Shown here: positions 7,888 through 14,065 of the stretch, piece by piece | Numbering within the stretch: position 1 is the first letter of the stretch | Layout of the letters: every line of letters begins with the position of its first letter | Assembly: GCA_934663625.1 (NCBI GenBank) | Contig: CAKUKP010000076.1 | Location: 1-14,066 of the forward strand | Length of the DNA stretch: 14,066 nucleotides | Reading direction: 5' to 3' | Source: an uncultured Clostridia bacterium | Lineage (GTDB): Bacteria; Bacillota; Clostridia; Christensenellales; Aristaeellaceae | The notes under the pieces: generated by a model | Databases searched by the model: none | The model's input: only the letters and a program-made list of their open reading frames with translations | What the model was told of the DNA's origin: nothing | Made by a program: the position numbers and the translations under genes

Positions 7888-8931
7888 ATGGCAGTAAAAA
7901 TCGGTTCCGCCCGCATCGATGAAAACGGCAAGGCCCACGGCGGGTTTGCCGGGGATCAGACGGGGAAGGAAGTATCTACCCAGTCCTGGTATGCATCTAA
8001 CAAGGTATGGGTTCTGCTGCGCGCCAAGAGCGCCGAGGCCCGGGAGAAAATCGCCCGCTGTATGCAGTGGGCCTGCGACAACAAGCACGTGGGTTACGAT
8101 CAGTACCAGCGTGACACCCTGTACAACGAGGCCAAGCAGTACGGCTTCGACGTTTCCAAGGTGACGAAGAATGTGGAAACGGATTGCTCCGCCCTCGTCC
8201 GTGTCTGCGTCAACTACGCCGGAATCCCTGTGGGTAATTTCCGGACGCCCAGCGAGCCCGGCGTCCTCATGGCCACCGGCGCGTTCGACAAATTCACCGA
8301 CGATGCTCATTGCAAGCAGAGCGCGAATCTGCTGCGCGGCGACATCCTCGTGACCCGCACCCAGGGGCATACCGTGGTCGTGCTTTCCGATGGTGCGAAC
8401 GCAGCGAAGGAACGCGCGGCCTACGGCGACGGCGAAATGCCGCTGGGCGAACGTGTGCTTTCCAAGGGTTCCATGGGTACCGACGTGGTCGCCATGCAGA
8501 AGGCGCTGGCGTCCCTCGGCTATGACCTCGGTTCCTACGGCGCGGACGGGAATTTCGGTTCCATGACGGAAAAGGCCGTCAAGGCTTTCCAGGCCAAGGC
8601 CGGTCTGGATCAGTCCGGCCAGTACGACGCCAAGACCCATGAGGCCCTCGCCGTCGCGCTGGCACCGAAGGATGGCGGTACGGATTCCGGCAGCGCGCCC
8701 GCCATCGATCCCGGCACCGAGCCCGCACCGGAGAATCCAGTCAAGCAGGTGGAAATCACCGGCAATTCCGTGAACATTCGCCGGGGCAATGGGACGCAGT
8801 ATGACCGCATCACGTCCCGGCCCATCGGCACCAAGCTGGAATACGTTGCCACCGCCGAGAACAGCTGGAACGCCGTCGTGATCGGCAACCAGGTCGGCTG
8901 GGTTTCCGGCAATTATTCCAAGGTGATCTGA
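7888..8931 (+). CDS. Endolysin: NlpC/P60-like peptidase with peptidoglycan-binding and SH3 domains
   Basis: A 347-residue cell-wall hydrolase that should cut peptidoglycan cross-links or stem peptides during lysis. Residues about 30-170 carry an NlpC/P60-like cysteine peptidase core, with the nucleophile probably C100 in ETDCSALV and the histidine probably H161 in GHTVVVL. Residues about 190-257 form a PG_binding_1 domain (GSMGTDVVAMQKALASLGY; DGNFGSMTEKAVKAFQ). A Pro/Gly/Ser linker spans 260-285, and residues about 287-345 are a bacterial SH3 domain (SVNIRRGNGTQYDRI; WNAVVIGNQVGWVSGNYSKV). There is no signal peptide, consistent with export through the holin lesion. GGAGG lies at 7875-7879. 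The target bond cannot be read from the sequence. Confidence 0.9.
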   Translation: MAVKIGSARIDENGKAHGGFAGDQTGKEVSTQSWYASNKVWVLLRAKSAEAREKIARCMQWACDNKHVGYDQYQRDTLYNEAKQYGFDVSKVTKNVETDCSALVRVCVNYAGIPVGNFRTPSEPGVLMATGAFDKFTDDAHCKQSANLLRGDILVTRTQGHTVVVLSDGANAAKERAAYGDGEMPLGERVLSKGSMGTDVVAMQKALASLGYDLGSYGADGNFGSMTEKAVKAFQAKAGLDQSGQYDAKTHEALAVALAPKDGGTDSGSAPAIDPGTEPAPENPVKQVEITGNSVNIRRGNGTQYDRITSRPIGTKLEYVATAENSWNAVVIGNQVGWVSGNYSKVI

Positions 8932-8939
8932 CCTCATAT

Positions 8940-8974
8940 CCCCGGCGAGAGAGACAACTTTCGCCGGGGTTTTT
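8940..8974 (+). terminator. Rho-independent terminator after the endolysin
   Basis: CCCCGGCGA pairs perfectly with TCGCCGGGG across a 12-base loop and is followed by five T. It ends the lysis transcript, 8 bases after the endolysin stop. Confidence 0.9.
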
Positions 8975-9034
8975 CTATACTTAAAAAGACCCGCAAAGCC
9001 TTGTCTTTGACGGTTTCCTTCTATAAGACAGGAG

Positions 9035-9187
9035 ATGGGGAACATCACATTCCAATGGGAAAATGACCGCACGGCCACGATTCCGGATCAGCCCAATGTG
9101 ACGCTGGAATTCGCCGAGCCCGAGGTCGAGGATAATGAGATCATAGACACTGTGCTGGGTATGCTGCTTCAATCGTTCTCCAAGTAG
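9035..9187 (+). CDS. Small unknown phage protein (50 aa)
   Basis: Short ORF between the lysis terminator and the recombinase. It encodes MGNITFQWENDRTATIPDQP and continues with acidic and hydrophobic residues to LLQSFSK. The acidic, beta-then-helix character (VTLEFAEPEVEDNEIIDTVL) looks like a real protein, and the reading frame uses the same codon style as its neighbours. The start is awkward: the only good Shine-Dalgarno sequence (AGGAG at 9030-9034) abuts the ATG with no spacer. Either initiation is weak or a non-ATG codon slightly downstream is used. It ends with two stop codons in a row, 23 bases before the recombinase ATG. The function is unknown. A weak promoter-like pair (TTGTCT at 9001 and TATAAG at 9022, spacing 15) lies just upstream. 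Confidence 0.55.
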   Translation: MGNITFQWENDRTATIPDQPNVTLEFAEPEVEDNEIIDTVLGMLLQSFSK

Positions 9188-9210
9188 TAGCCCGCAGGAA
9201 GGAGAACCCT

Positions 9211-10809
9211 ATGGTGCGAGTATACGCCTTATACCGCGTATCAACGGTGGGCCAAGTGGATCATGATGACATTCCCATGCAGAGGATTGAATGCCACGAC
9301 TTCGTGGATCGGCAGCCGGATTGGGAAATCGTCGAGGAATTCTACGAGAAAGGCATTTCGGGCTACAAGGTAAGCTCCGACAAGCGCGACGCCATTGTGA
9401 AGATCAAGGAGGCGGCGCTGGCCGGAAAATTCGATGTTCTACTGGTATTCATGTTTGACCGCCTGGGCCGCCGCGATGATGAAACGCCGTTCGTGGTTCA
9501 ATGGTTCGCCACCCACGGAATCCGGGTATGGAGCGTGAAAGAGGGCGAGCAGCGGTTCGACAACCACGTTGACAAGCTGCTCAATTACATCCGATTCTGG
9601 CAGGCGTCCGGCGAATCCGAAAAGACCTCGATCCGAGTAAGAACGCGCCAGCAGCAGATGGTCATGGCGGGCGAATACCGGGGCGGCCTGATTCCCTTTG
9701 GCTTTGACGCGGTAAACATGGGCCGCGTGAATAAAAAGGGTAAGCCGGTAAAAGACCTGGTGCGCAACGAGGAAGAAGCGGCGATCAAGGCGCAGGTATA
9801 TCATATGATCGTTGACGAGGGCTATGGCGGGAATCGCATTGCCAACTGGCTCAACGAGCGCGGGATCAAAACCAAGCGCGGGACTACGCTATGGCGCGCC
9901 ACCTCCGTTCGCGGCATGATCGGAAATCCCATTGACCGCGGACAAATGCACCTGGGTGAAACGCTTTCCGAGCCGATGGATGAGCTCCGGATCATTGACG
10001 ATTACTACTTCTATAAGGCCATTGAGATCATAGAGCAACGGGGCCGGGAAAATGCAGCCCGGCGGCGCTCGCCGCTTCGTACCAACGCGGGCGGATTGCT
10101 CTCCGGCCTGATCTATTGTGGGGAATGCGGCCAGCGCCTGACGATAAACCATACCCACAAAGTAAAGACCACATCTACCGGCACCCATGATTACGAGCGG
10201 GACGTGTACCGCTGCTTCAGGAAAATGAATGCCCGCGTGACGTGTACCGGCCAGTCAACGTACAATGCCGAGCGCATCGAGGAAACGGTGCTTGGCGTTG
10301 TGCGTTCTTTCTTTGCCCGGATCAGCCGGGTACCCGAGGCGACGCAGGTCAAAGCCGCAATGCGCCGGGAAGAATCGACCCAGGCGAAAGCGCTGGCCGA
10401 TGCTGCCGCCGCCGTGGATAAGGCGACGAAGGCCGTGGCCGCTTTGGAAGATCAGGCGATAAAGGCCCTGACCGGCGAATCGCAGCTGGATTTGGCTATC
10501 ATCAACCAGCTGATGCCGAAACAGAAGGCAGGCCTCGAAGCCGCCCGCGAAGAATACCAGCGCATTCTGCTGGTGAACCAGGCCGAGGAAGAAACTCTCG
10601 AAGCCAAGCGCCTGCAGGCTAAGAAGCTCGCCGAATGGGGCCAGCTTTTCGAGGACGCACCCGAAGCGCAAAAGCGCATGATCCTGGCAGAAATCATAGA
10701 CAGGATCGAGGTGCGGCGCGGGTACCGGGCAACGATCAAATTCAAGCTGACCGCCCGGCAATTCCTGGAACCGGATGCCGAGGCCACAGGGGATCAGAAA
10801 GCATCATAA
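9211..10809 (+). CDS. Large serine recombinase (phage integrase)
   Basis: A 532-residue site-specific recombinase that would integrate and excise the element by double-strand cleavage at att sites through a 5'-phosphoserine link. Residues 2-150 are the resolvase catalytic domain, with nucleophile S11 in YRVSTVGQ and the conserved arginines in DRLGRR near residue 84. Residues about 155-270 are the Recombinase DNA-binding domain (IPFGFD; NEEEAAIKAQVYHMI; IANWLNERGIKTKRG). A zinc ribbon uses C303, C306, C335 and C345 (YCGECGQRL; CFRKMNARVTC). A coiled-coil motif spans about 380-500, as expected for integrases that control direction with a separate factor. AAGGAG at 9199-9204 sets the ATG. No obvious recombination directionality factor is next to it. 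The length and domain order are normal and the gene appears intact. Confidence 0.95.
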   Translation: MVRVYALYRVSTVGQVDHDDIPMQRIECHDFVDRQPDWEIVEEFYEKGISGYKVSSDKRDAIVKIKEAALAGKFDVLLVFMFDRLGRRDDETPFVVQWFATHGIRVWSVKEGEQRFDNHVDKLLNYIRFWQASGESEKTSIRVRTRQQQMVMAGEYRGGLIPFGFDAVNMGRVNKKGKPVKDLVRNEEEAAIKAQVYHMIVDEGYGGNRIANWLNERGIKTKRGTTLWRATSVRGMIGNPIDRGQMHLGETLSEPMDELRIIDDYYFYKAIEIIEQRGRENAARRRSPLRTNAGGLLSGLIYCGECGQRLTINHTHKVKTTSTGTHDYERDVYRCFRKMNARVTCTGQSTYNAERIEETVLGVVRSFFARISRVPEATQVKAAMRREESTQAKALADAAAAVDKATKAVAALEDQAIKALTGESQLDLAIINQLMPKQKAGLEAAREEYQRILLVNQAEEETLEAKRLQAKKLAEWGQLFEDAPEAQKRMILAEIIDRIEVRRGYRATIKFKLTARQFLEPDAEATGDQKAS

Positions 10810-10820
10810 TTACCGCATTT

Positions 10821-10846
10821 GCCGCCCGCACGGGCGGCGCTTTTTT
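10821..10846 (+). terminator. Rho-independent terminator after the recombinase
   Basis: GCCGCCC and GGGCGGC form a 7-bp GC-only stem with loop GCAC, then GC and six T. It separates the recombinase from the accessory region. Confidence 0.9.
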
Positions 10847-10939
10847 ATTGAGCGACGCATGCAGGGGCATAAGAAATGCTTCTTGACACGACGCCGCATA
10901 TTGAATTTCATTATGCTCGAAATCCGGGACCAGAAACCA

Positions 10940-10968
10940 TTGACAAATTATGGGCCATACTCTATAAT
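10940..10968 (+). promoter_or_regulatory. Consensus SigA-type promoter for the accessory genes
   Basis: TTGACA at 10940-10945 and TATAAT at 10963-10968 are both perfect and separated by 17 bases. Transcription should start near 10975 and leave a leader of about 140 bases before the first gene at 11116. A promoter this strong on an integrated element suggests the downstream genes are expressed in the lysogen, probably under a repressor that binds the repeats just downstream. Confidence 0.85.
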
Positions 10969-10996
10969 ACAACCATCCGATTTGGAGACATCCGAA

Positions 10997-11047
10997 ATGT
11001 TGACAAGATCGGAACCCGAATCGGAGAATGCGCACCTTGAAAACTGA
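10997..11047 (+). CDS. Possible 16-aa leader peptide
   Basis: A short ORF, MLTRSEPESENAHLEN, begins 9 bases after a GGAG (10984-10987) within the leader, and its stop overlaps the boxA-like motif. It could couple translation to leader folding. It has no run of a single regulatory amino acid, so classical attenuation is not indicated. It may be fortuitous. Confidence 0.25.
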   Translation: MLTRSEPESENAHLEN

Positions 11048-11050
11048 ATA
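11031..11050 (+). promoter_or_regulatory. boxA-like antitermination motif in the leader
   Basis: CACCTTGAAAACTGAATA closely resembles the boxA-type element (core CTTTGAAAACT) found in rRNA leaders and spacers of Bacillota, where Nus factors load onto RNA polymerase. It sits about 60 bases into the transcript from the consensus promoter. Similarity is by eye. An antitermination function here is an inference. Confidence 0.4.
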
Positions 11051-11115
11051 GGGACTGGAACGAATTCGGATGGCACAGAGCAGCATGACGACGGTATAGG
11101 ATTAGGAGGATGGCC

Positions 11116-11448
11116 ATGACAACGATGCACAGCCTGGAGCGGGCGAAGGAACGGTTGGGCTTCAACAGGAAGTATGCGGAGCGATTCATTGAGACGGCGA
11201 TTCAACGAGGACAAACGGCAGGCGACTATAACACATCGGATGAACGCAAATGGCTGGAAAGGCACAGCCAATACGGGTGCCGTGCAATCGCCTACAACGG
11301 AAGGTGCCTGATCGTCAGCGAGGATGAAGCCTGTATTACGATCTACGACCTGCCAAGGTGGTTCGGGCAACCAAAACGCTATGACCAGCACAAGCGGCGA
11401 ATAAGGAACTACGTCAAGTACACACGGATGAGCGGAACCGTAGCGTGA
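11116..11448 (+). CDS. Conserved-looking small protein, DUF4258/RelE-like appearance, unknown function
   Basis: First gene of the accessory transcript, 110 residues. Two in-frame ATGs are present. The one at 11116 is chosen because AGGAGG (11104-11109) lies 6 bases before it, whereas the ATG at 11110 touches the Shine-Dalgarno sequence. The N-terminus HSLERAKERLGF followed by a helix, then CRAIAYNGRCLIVSEDEACIT strands and a basic C-terminus (KRYDQHKRRIRNYVKY), resembles small mobile-element proteins of DUF4258/RelE-like build. In those families the layout is an N-terminal H..x..R..ER helix and a compact beta sheet. Some relatives are RNA-cleaving toxins, but no catalytic set can be named here and no paired antitoxin is obvious. 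It could equally be a phage regulatory protein. The next gene follows 12 to 20 bases later. Confidence 0.65.
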   Translation: MTTMHSLERAKERLGFNRKYAERFIETAIQRGQTAGDYNTSDERKWLERHSQYGCRAIAYNGRCLIVSEDEACITIYDLPRWFGQPKRYDQHKRRIRNYVKYTRMSGTVA

Positions 11449-11460
11449 TCTGGAGGACGG

Positions 11461-11652
11461 ATGGAGTATGACGCCAAAGGAGGGACTGTCCATTGCGTGG
11501 GCGCAAGCCCAAATGGACAAGGCAATCAAGGCCGGGACAAGGCAATCAAGGCCGGGAAAAGTGACGTGGAATGTATGACGATACTTAAAGAGGCGTATGA
11601 GAACGCGATGGTGCTACTGGGCTTCTCGATCTCCTTCGACGAGGAAGAATGA
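11461..11652 (+). CDS. Small unknown gene altered by a 20-bp tandem duplication (frameshifted)
   Basis: As it stands, translation from the ATG at 11461 (GGAGG at 11452-11456) gives 63 residues. Its N-terminal half is unlike a real protein, while the C-terminal half (DKAIKAGKSDVECMTILKEA onward to FSISFDEEE) is helical and convincing. From the ATG at 11469, another frame reads MTPKEGLSIAWAQAQMDKAI and then hits the duplication, shifting into a stop at about 11577. Removing one 20-bp copy joins this N-terminus to the convincing C-terminus as a smooth 54-residue protein. The ancestral gene was therefore probably 11469-11652 minus 20 bases, and the present copy makes either a truncated or an N-terminally altered product. 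The function is unknown. It lies in the same transcript as its neighbours. Confidence 0.6.
   Translation: MEYDAKGGTVHCVGASPNGQGNQGRDKAIKAGKSDVECMTILKEAYENAMVLLGFSISFDEEE
11515..11554 (+). repeat. Perfect 20-bp tandem duplication
   Basis: GGACAAGGCAATCAAGGCCG occurs twice back to back (11515-11534 and 11535-11554), with the next three bases GGA continuing the repeat. The unit length is not a multiple of three, so copy number changes the reading frame of the small gene that contains it. Confidence 0.95.
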
Positions 11653-11684
11653 GCGATTACAGATTACAATAGGAGGAAATGAAA

Positions 11685-12152
11685 ATGGCGAAATCTACTC
11701 AGCGGAGAAAGCAGACTGCAAACACGACCAACAAGCCTTCAATGGAAAAAGCAACCACCCCGGTTGTGTCCGGTGGCGAGAGGGCGGAGATGACTAAGGC
11801 TCCGACGGGGCTGCCGAAGCAAGGCGGCACGCAGAACCTGGATAGTATTCTCGGGGACATGATAGACCCCAAAGTATCAGCGGCAGCAACGGAAACCTAC
11901 GCGAAGAGCAAGGCCATCGACAGCATGTGCCGTGTGATAGAGAACGAAAAAGAGCGGACGATGGAAGAAAAACTCGACGCGCTTGACCGCGTCGTTGACC
12001 GTGAAAACGAGATCAAGCTCGAGGCACATAGAAAAGCAACGGAAGACCGACTTACCGCGCTGGGAATCATAGGGGCGATATTTAGTGGCTGGGCCGGGCT
12101 TGGGTGGCTCAACCGAAAGGGAATCATAAAGCTCCCGCCTATTCAAATCTAA
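11685..12152 (+). CDS. Coiled-coil protein with C-terminal membrane anchor, unknown function
   Basis: A 155-residue protein not matched to a named family. The ATG at 11685 is 8 bases after AGGAGG (11671-11676). The in-frame ATG at 11679 is only 2 bases away and less likely. Residues 1-50 are polar, Lys/Thr-rich and probably disordered. Residues about 52-80 (LDSILGDMIDPKVSAAATET) form a helical segment. Residues 84-122 are strongly charged and heptad-like (ENEKERTMEEKLDALDRVVD), probably a coiled coil. Residues 123-142 (LTALGIIGAIFSGWAGLGWL) are one hydrophobic helix, followed by the basic NRKGIIK. This is the plan of a tail-anchored cytoplasmic protein. It may be an accessory prophage protein, for example in exclusion of other phages, but nothing in the sequence proves a role. 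Confidence 0.7.
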   Translation: MAKSTQRRKQTANTTNKPSMEKATTPVVSGGERAEMTKAPTGLPKQGGTQNLDSILGDMIDPKVSAAATETYAKSKAIDSMCRVIENEKERTMEEKLDALDRVVDRENEIKLEAHRKATEDRLTALGIIGAIFSGWAGLGWLNRKGIIKLPPIQI

Positions 12153-12161
12153 TCCAGCGGG

Positions 12162-12199
12162 GAGCCTCAAAGCGGACATACCGATCCACTTTGAGGCTC
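12162..12199 (+). terminator. Stem-loop after the coiled-coil gene (terminator-like, no T tract)
   Basis: GAGCCTCAAAG pairs perfectly with CTTTGAGGCTC across a 16-base loop, starting about 10 bases after the stop codon. No T run follows, so it is at best a weak intrinsic terminator. It may instead protect the mRNA 3' end. It separates two transcription units. Confidence 0.45.
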
Positions 12200-12215
12200 G
12201 GCCAACAATTCGGGG

Positions 12216-12244
12216 TTGACACATCCATACAAATTGTATATAAT
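12216..12244 (+). promoter_or_regulatory. Consensus promoter of the MerR-type regulator with palindromic spacer
   Basis: TTGACA (12216-12221) and TATAAT (12239-12244) are perfect, with a 17-base spacer. Inside the spacer, ATACAA-A-TTGTAT (12227-12239) is a perfect 13-bp palindrome that touches the first base of the -10 box. Regulators of the MerR family bind dyads between -35 and -10. Family members that activate by DNA twisting usually have 19-20-base spacers. A normal 17-base spacer suggests the bound regulator represses its own gene. Confidence 0.8.
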
Positions 12245-12282
12245 GGAAGTGCTCAATAGATCGCCTTGGAGGGGTAAACACA

Positions 12283-13431
12283 ATGCGTATTTCAGAATTG
12301 GCAGAAAAAGGCGGGCTCAATACGAGGGCTATTGACTACTATAAGGATTTGATTCCCTGTTCCGATGAAGGCCGCGAGCAAAGCTCCGGTTATCGTGATT
12401 ATGGGCCAGAGGCCGTCGAAGTTGTCAAGAAAATCGCTATTCTTCGAGAGGCGGGTATGTCATTAAAGGAGATCAAGGATCACCTTAATGACCCGTCCTA
12501 CTTTACGACTGCAAGATGGAACGAGCATATAAAGAGGCTTGAGAGGAAAAAAAGAGAATCAATCGAGCATTACGATCAAATGATAGAATATGCCAAAGCC
12601 CTCCGCGACTCAAAGTCGTTTATTTTCCATATCCTAAATGAGATAAATGACATAAATGACAGCAGGAAAATATCAAAGCTCTATGCTCTCATCATAAGCA
12701 GATTGGAAGCTCTTATTCTCAAGATGGATGAAATCGTAGAGCAAGCCGATGACAAACCGAATGATATTGCCTTAGTATATCTAAGAATTAATCGGCTGTT
12801 TAGTAATATTGGCAAATATTTCCAAGCGGAAATACCGTATGATTCCGAGGCTGTGCAAGAAACAATAAGGAAATTTGGAACGGCCCTTATGGAATCATAC
12901 GGCGCTGCGGCCTATTGTGTTTTCGACGCGTTTAAGGATGCCGACAAAGAAGCATTTGGCTTTTTTGACGATATAGACGAGGATGATTACAGGATACTAA
13001 TGCAGGGCCTGACTATTTGCTTCGACTGGTATAGGGAAGCGAGGACAATCGATAACGCCCTCGCCTTTGAGGATTTTCAGGTCAAATTCCGGGAGCAAAT
13101 ACATGAATTTGACGAGCTCGTAGGAGAAAGCACTGTCGACGGATTGCAGTATTTTATCCGGCTAATCAGATATGTTCCCACATTCATTCTTGGGCTCGTA
13201 AAGGATGATTCGTCAGCAGATAAATTTGAGAAAGGGTATGAATTTGGTTCCCATATGATGGGATCGCCGGAGGATATGACTGATGAGCAAAAGGAAACGG
13301 CAAACAAGCTAACCGAGTACTTCAAGAATGCCGTTGCCTACCATCTCACGGAGAAGGCCAAGGAATTGCCCGAAAACTGGATGGATCAATTAGATCTGGA
13401 ATTTGAAGATGACGAAGAAACTGTCCAATAA
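12283..13431 (+). CDS. MerR-family transcriptional regulator with long unknown effector region
   Basis: A 382-residue protein, much longer than the usual 110-250 for this family. Residues 1-70 are a clear MerR winged helix-turn-helix (MRISELAEKGGLNTRAIDYY; GYRDYGPEAVEVVKKIAILREAGMSLKEIKDHL). Residues about 80-115 form the dimerisation coiled coil (HIKRLERKKRESIEHYDQMI). Residues 120-382 are helical, acidic and of unknown fold, without the cysteine pairs of metal sensors or recognisable TipAS features, and end in an acidic tail (LDLEFEDDEETVQ). GGAGG lies 10 bases before the ATG. It probably binds the palindrome in its own promoter and senses an unknown ligand or protein. The gene is visibly AT-richer than the tail and lysis genes, which suggests separate acquisition. 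The next gene follows closely and is likely co-regulated. Confidence 0.85.
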   Translation: MRISELAEKGGLNTRAIDYYKDLIPCSDEGREQSSGYRDYGPEAVEVVKKIAILREAGMSLKEIKDHLNDPSYFTTARWNEHIKRLERKKRESIEHYDQMIEYAKALRDSKSFIFHILNEINDINDSRKISKLYALIISRLEALILKMDEIVEQADDKPNDIALVYLRINRLFSNIGKYFQAEIPYDSEAVQETIRKFGTALMESYGAAAYCVFDAFKDADKEAFGFFDDIDEDDYRILMQGLTICFDWYREARTIDNALAFEDFQVKFREQIHEFDELVGESTVDGLQYFIRLIRYVPTFILGLVKDDSSADKFEKGYEFGSHMMGSPEDMTDEQKETANKLTEYFKNAVAYHLTEKAKELPENWMDQLDLEFEDDEETVQ

Positions 13432-13448
13432 TTGGGAGGGCAATGAGG

Positions 13449-13811
13449 ATGAACCGAAAAGAAAAAAACGAAATGAAACAGTACATCGGCCAGTTCCTCG
13501 ACATTGCCGGTGGAAGGTACACAGACGAAGAAGTCGAAGCCCTTTATGACGCCGTAGAAAACCGCGAATTCTACAACGGTCGATCCTACAGCGCCGGGCC
13601 GAGATCCCATGACAGCTGGTACTCAGAGGGAAAGTTTACGCGCACAGAGCAGACTACCTGGACATTCAGGTGTGATTCTGACGGAATCCGCATCGACGAG
13701 GATTACAGCTATCACGATGATGACGGACAGGAAGGCGGAAATCAAAAATCATATTCAGGCGGTCACGATTTCCTGCGGCATTTCTGGCTGATACGCCGTT
13801 ATGGCTCGTAA
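13449..13811 (+). CDS. Small unknown protein co-transcribed with the MerR regulator
   Basis: A 120-residue protein of unknown function starting 17 bases after the regulator stop. GGGAGG at 13434-13439 fits the ATG at 13449 (spacing 9) better than the in-frame ATG at 13443 (spacing 3). The N-terminal third is helical (KEKNEMKQYIGQFLDIAGG; TDEEVEALYDAVENREF). The remainder is Gly/Ser/Asp/Tyr-rich, with a beta-like stretch (TRTEQTTWTFRCDSDGIRI), and the protein ends in a basic aromatic segment (FLRHFWLIRRYGS). There is no signal peptide or membrane span. Its position makes it a candidate target or partner of the MerR regulator. I do not recognise a family. Confidence 0.6.
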   Translation: MNRKEKNEMKQYIGQFLDIAGGRYTDEEVEALYDAVENREFYNGRSYSAGPRSHDSWYSEGKFTRTEQTTWTFRCDSDGIRIDEDYSYHDDDGQEGGNQKSYSGGHDFLRHFWLIRRYGS

Positions 13812-13879
13812 GGCTTCGGGCTACAGATAAAGCATGGCTTAACGGTCAATCCAAAGGTATGCCGGGCCAGAATTCTCTA

Positions 13880-13909
13880 TTGCGTTGTGCTGGGTCGCCG
13901 TGGTATAAT
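13880..13909 (+). promoter_or_regulatory. Extended -10 promoter ahead of the tRNA-like region
   Basis: TTGCGT (13880-13885), an 18-base spacer ending in TGG, and TATAAT (13904-13909) form an extended -10 promoter (TGnTATAAT). No protein-coding gene follows. The transcript, from about 13916, would run through several hairpins into the tRNA-Val 3' part. Confidence 0.55.
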
Positions 13910-13910
13910 G

Positions 13911-14008
13911 GGGCCATGATAGCGAAAGGCTCGCGCGGGATCGGCTAACGGGTGCCGATCATGTGGGCGAAAGCTGCCATAGTAGTCCATGTTCAGGAGC
14001 CACTATGG
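13911..14008 (+). ncRNA. Hairpin-rich noncoding segment, possible structured RNA or att arm
   Basis: Consecutive potential hairpins are visible. GCGA/TCGC lies at 13922-13934, GATCGGC/GCCGATC is a perfect 7-bp stem at about 13939-13960, GGC/GCC with a GAAA-containing loop lies near 13966-13978, and CCATAGT/ACTATGG spans 13977-14008. GGTCGC at 13893 could pair with GCGACC at 14056, which would close the whole segment like an acceptor stem. It matches no RNA family I can name. It may simply be an attachment-site arm with symmetric recombinase sites. Confidence 0.3.
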
Positions 14009-14065
14009 TAGAGCACATCGTTCACATCGATGGGGTCACAGGTTCGAGTCCTGTTGCGACCACCA
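14002..14065 (+). tRNA. 3' part of a tRNA-Val(CAC) gene; 5' part missing
   Basis: Canonical tRNA elements occur in the right order and spacing. GGTAGAGC is the end of the D loop and the 3' D stem. The anticodon arm is CATCG / TTCACAT / CGATG, giving anticodon CAC at 14023-14025. The variable loop is GGGTC, the T arm is ACAGG / TTCGAGT / CCTGT, the acceptor 3' strand is TGCGACC, and discriminator A and an encoded CCA end at 14065. The 5' acceptor strand (expected GGTCGCA) and 5' D stem (expected GCTC) are not found at the correct distance upstream. The sequence there is ATGTTCA and AGCC. The gene is therefore broken within the D arm, as at an integration or recombination junction. Confidence 0.8.

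Larger units (their letters stand above)
10973..11073 (+). repeat. ATCCGA/TCGGAT repeats in the promoter leader (candidate operators)
   Basis: The hexamer-like motif recurs around the start site. CATCCGA occurs at 10974 and 10989 (spaced 15), ATCGGA at 11008 and 11020 (spaced 12), and TCGGATGG at 11066 is the exact reverse complement of CCATCCGA at 10973. These may be operator half-sites or may fold the leader RNA. Their function is inferred only from position. Confidence 0.4.

Noticed and set aside
7864..9078. 404-codon minus-strand ORF opposite the endolysin
   Set aside because: The endolysin has clear domains and catalytic residues. The opposite ORF is a GC-skew shadow without a plausible start site or family features.
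11000..11030. Second promoter from the TTGACA at 11000
   Set aside because: The best downstream -10 (AGAATG) is poor and the spacing is 19. The perfect promoter at 10940 makes this unnecessary.
11515..11554. The two 20-base units as a CRISPR or satellite array
   Set aside because: There are only two directly abutting copies with no spacers. It is a simple tandem duplication.
13916..13948. Ten-codon ORF starting at the ATG after the extended -10 promoter
   Set aside because: It has no ribosome binding site, lies almost at the predicted transcription start and is too short to support.
13641..14000. Group I intron interrupting the tRNA (GACTA-like and TAGTCC-like boxes)
   Set aside because: The TAGTCC-like box near 13984 has no matching partner at a suitable distance. 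The only GACTA lies 330 bases upstream inside a coding gene. No P3-P8 core is recognisable, and D-arm insertion would be atypical.
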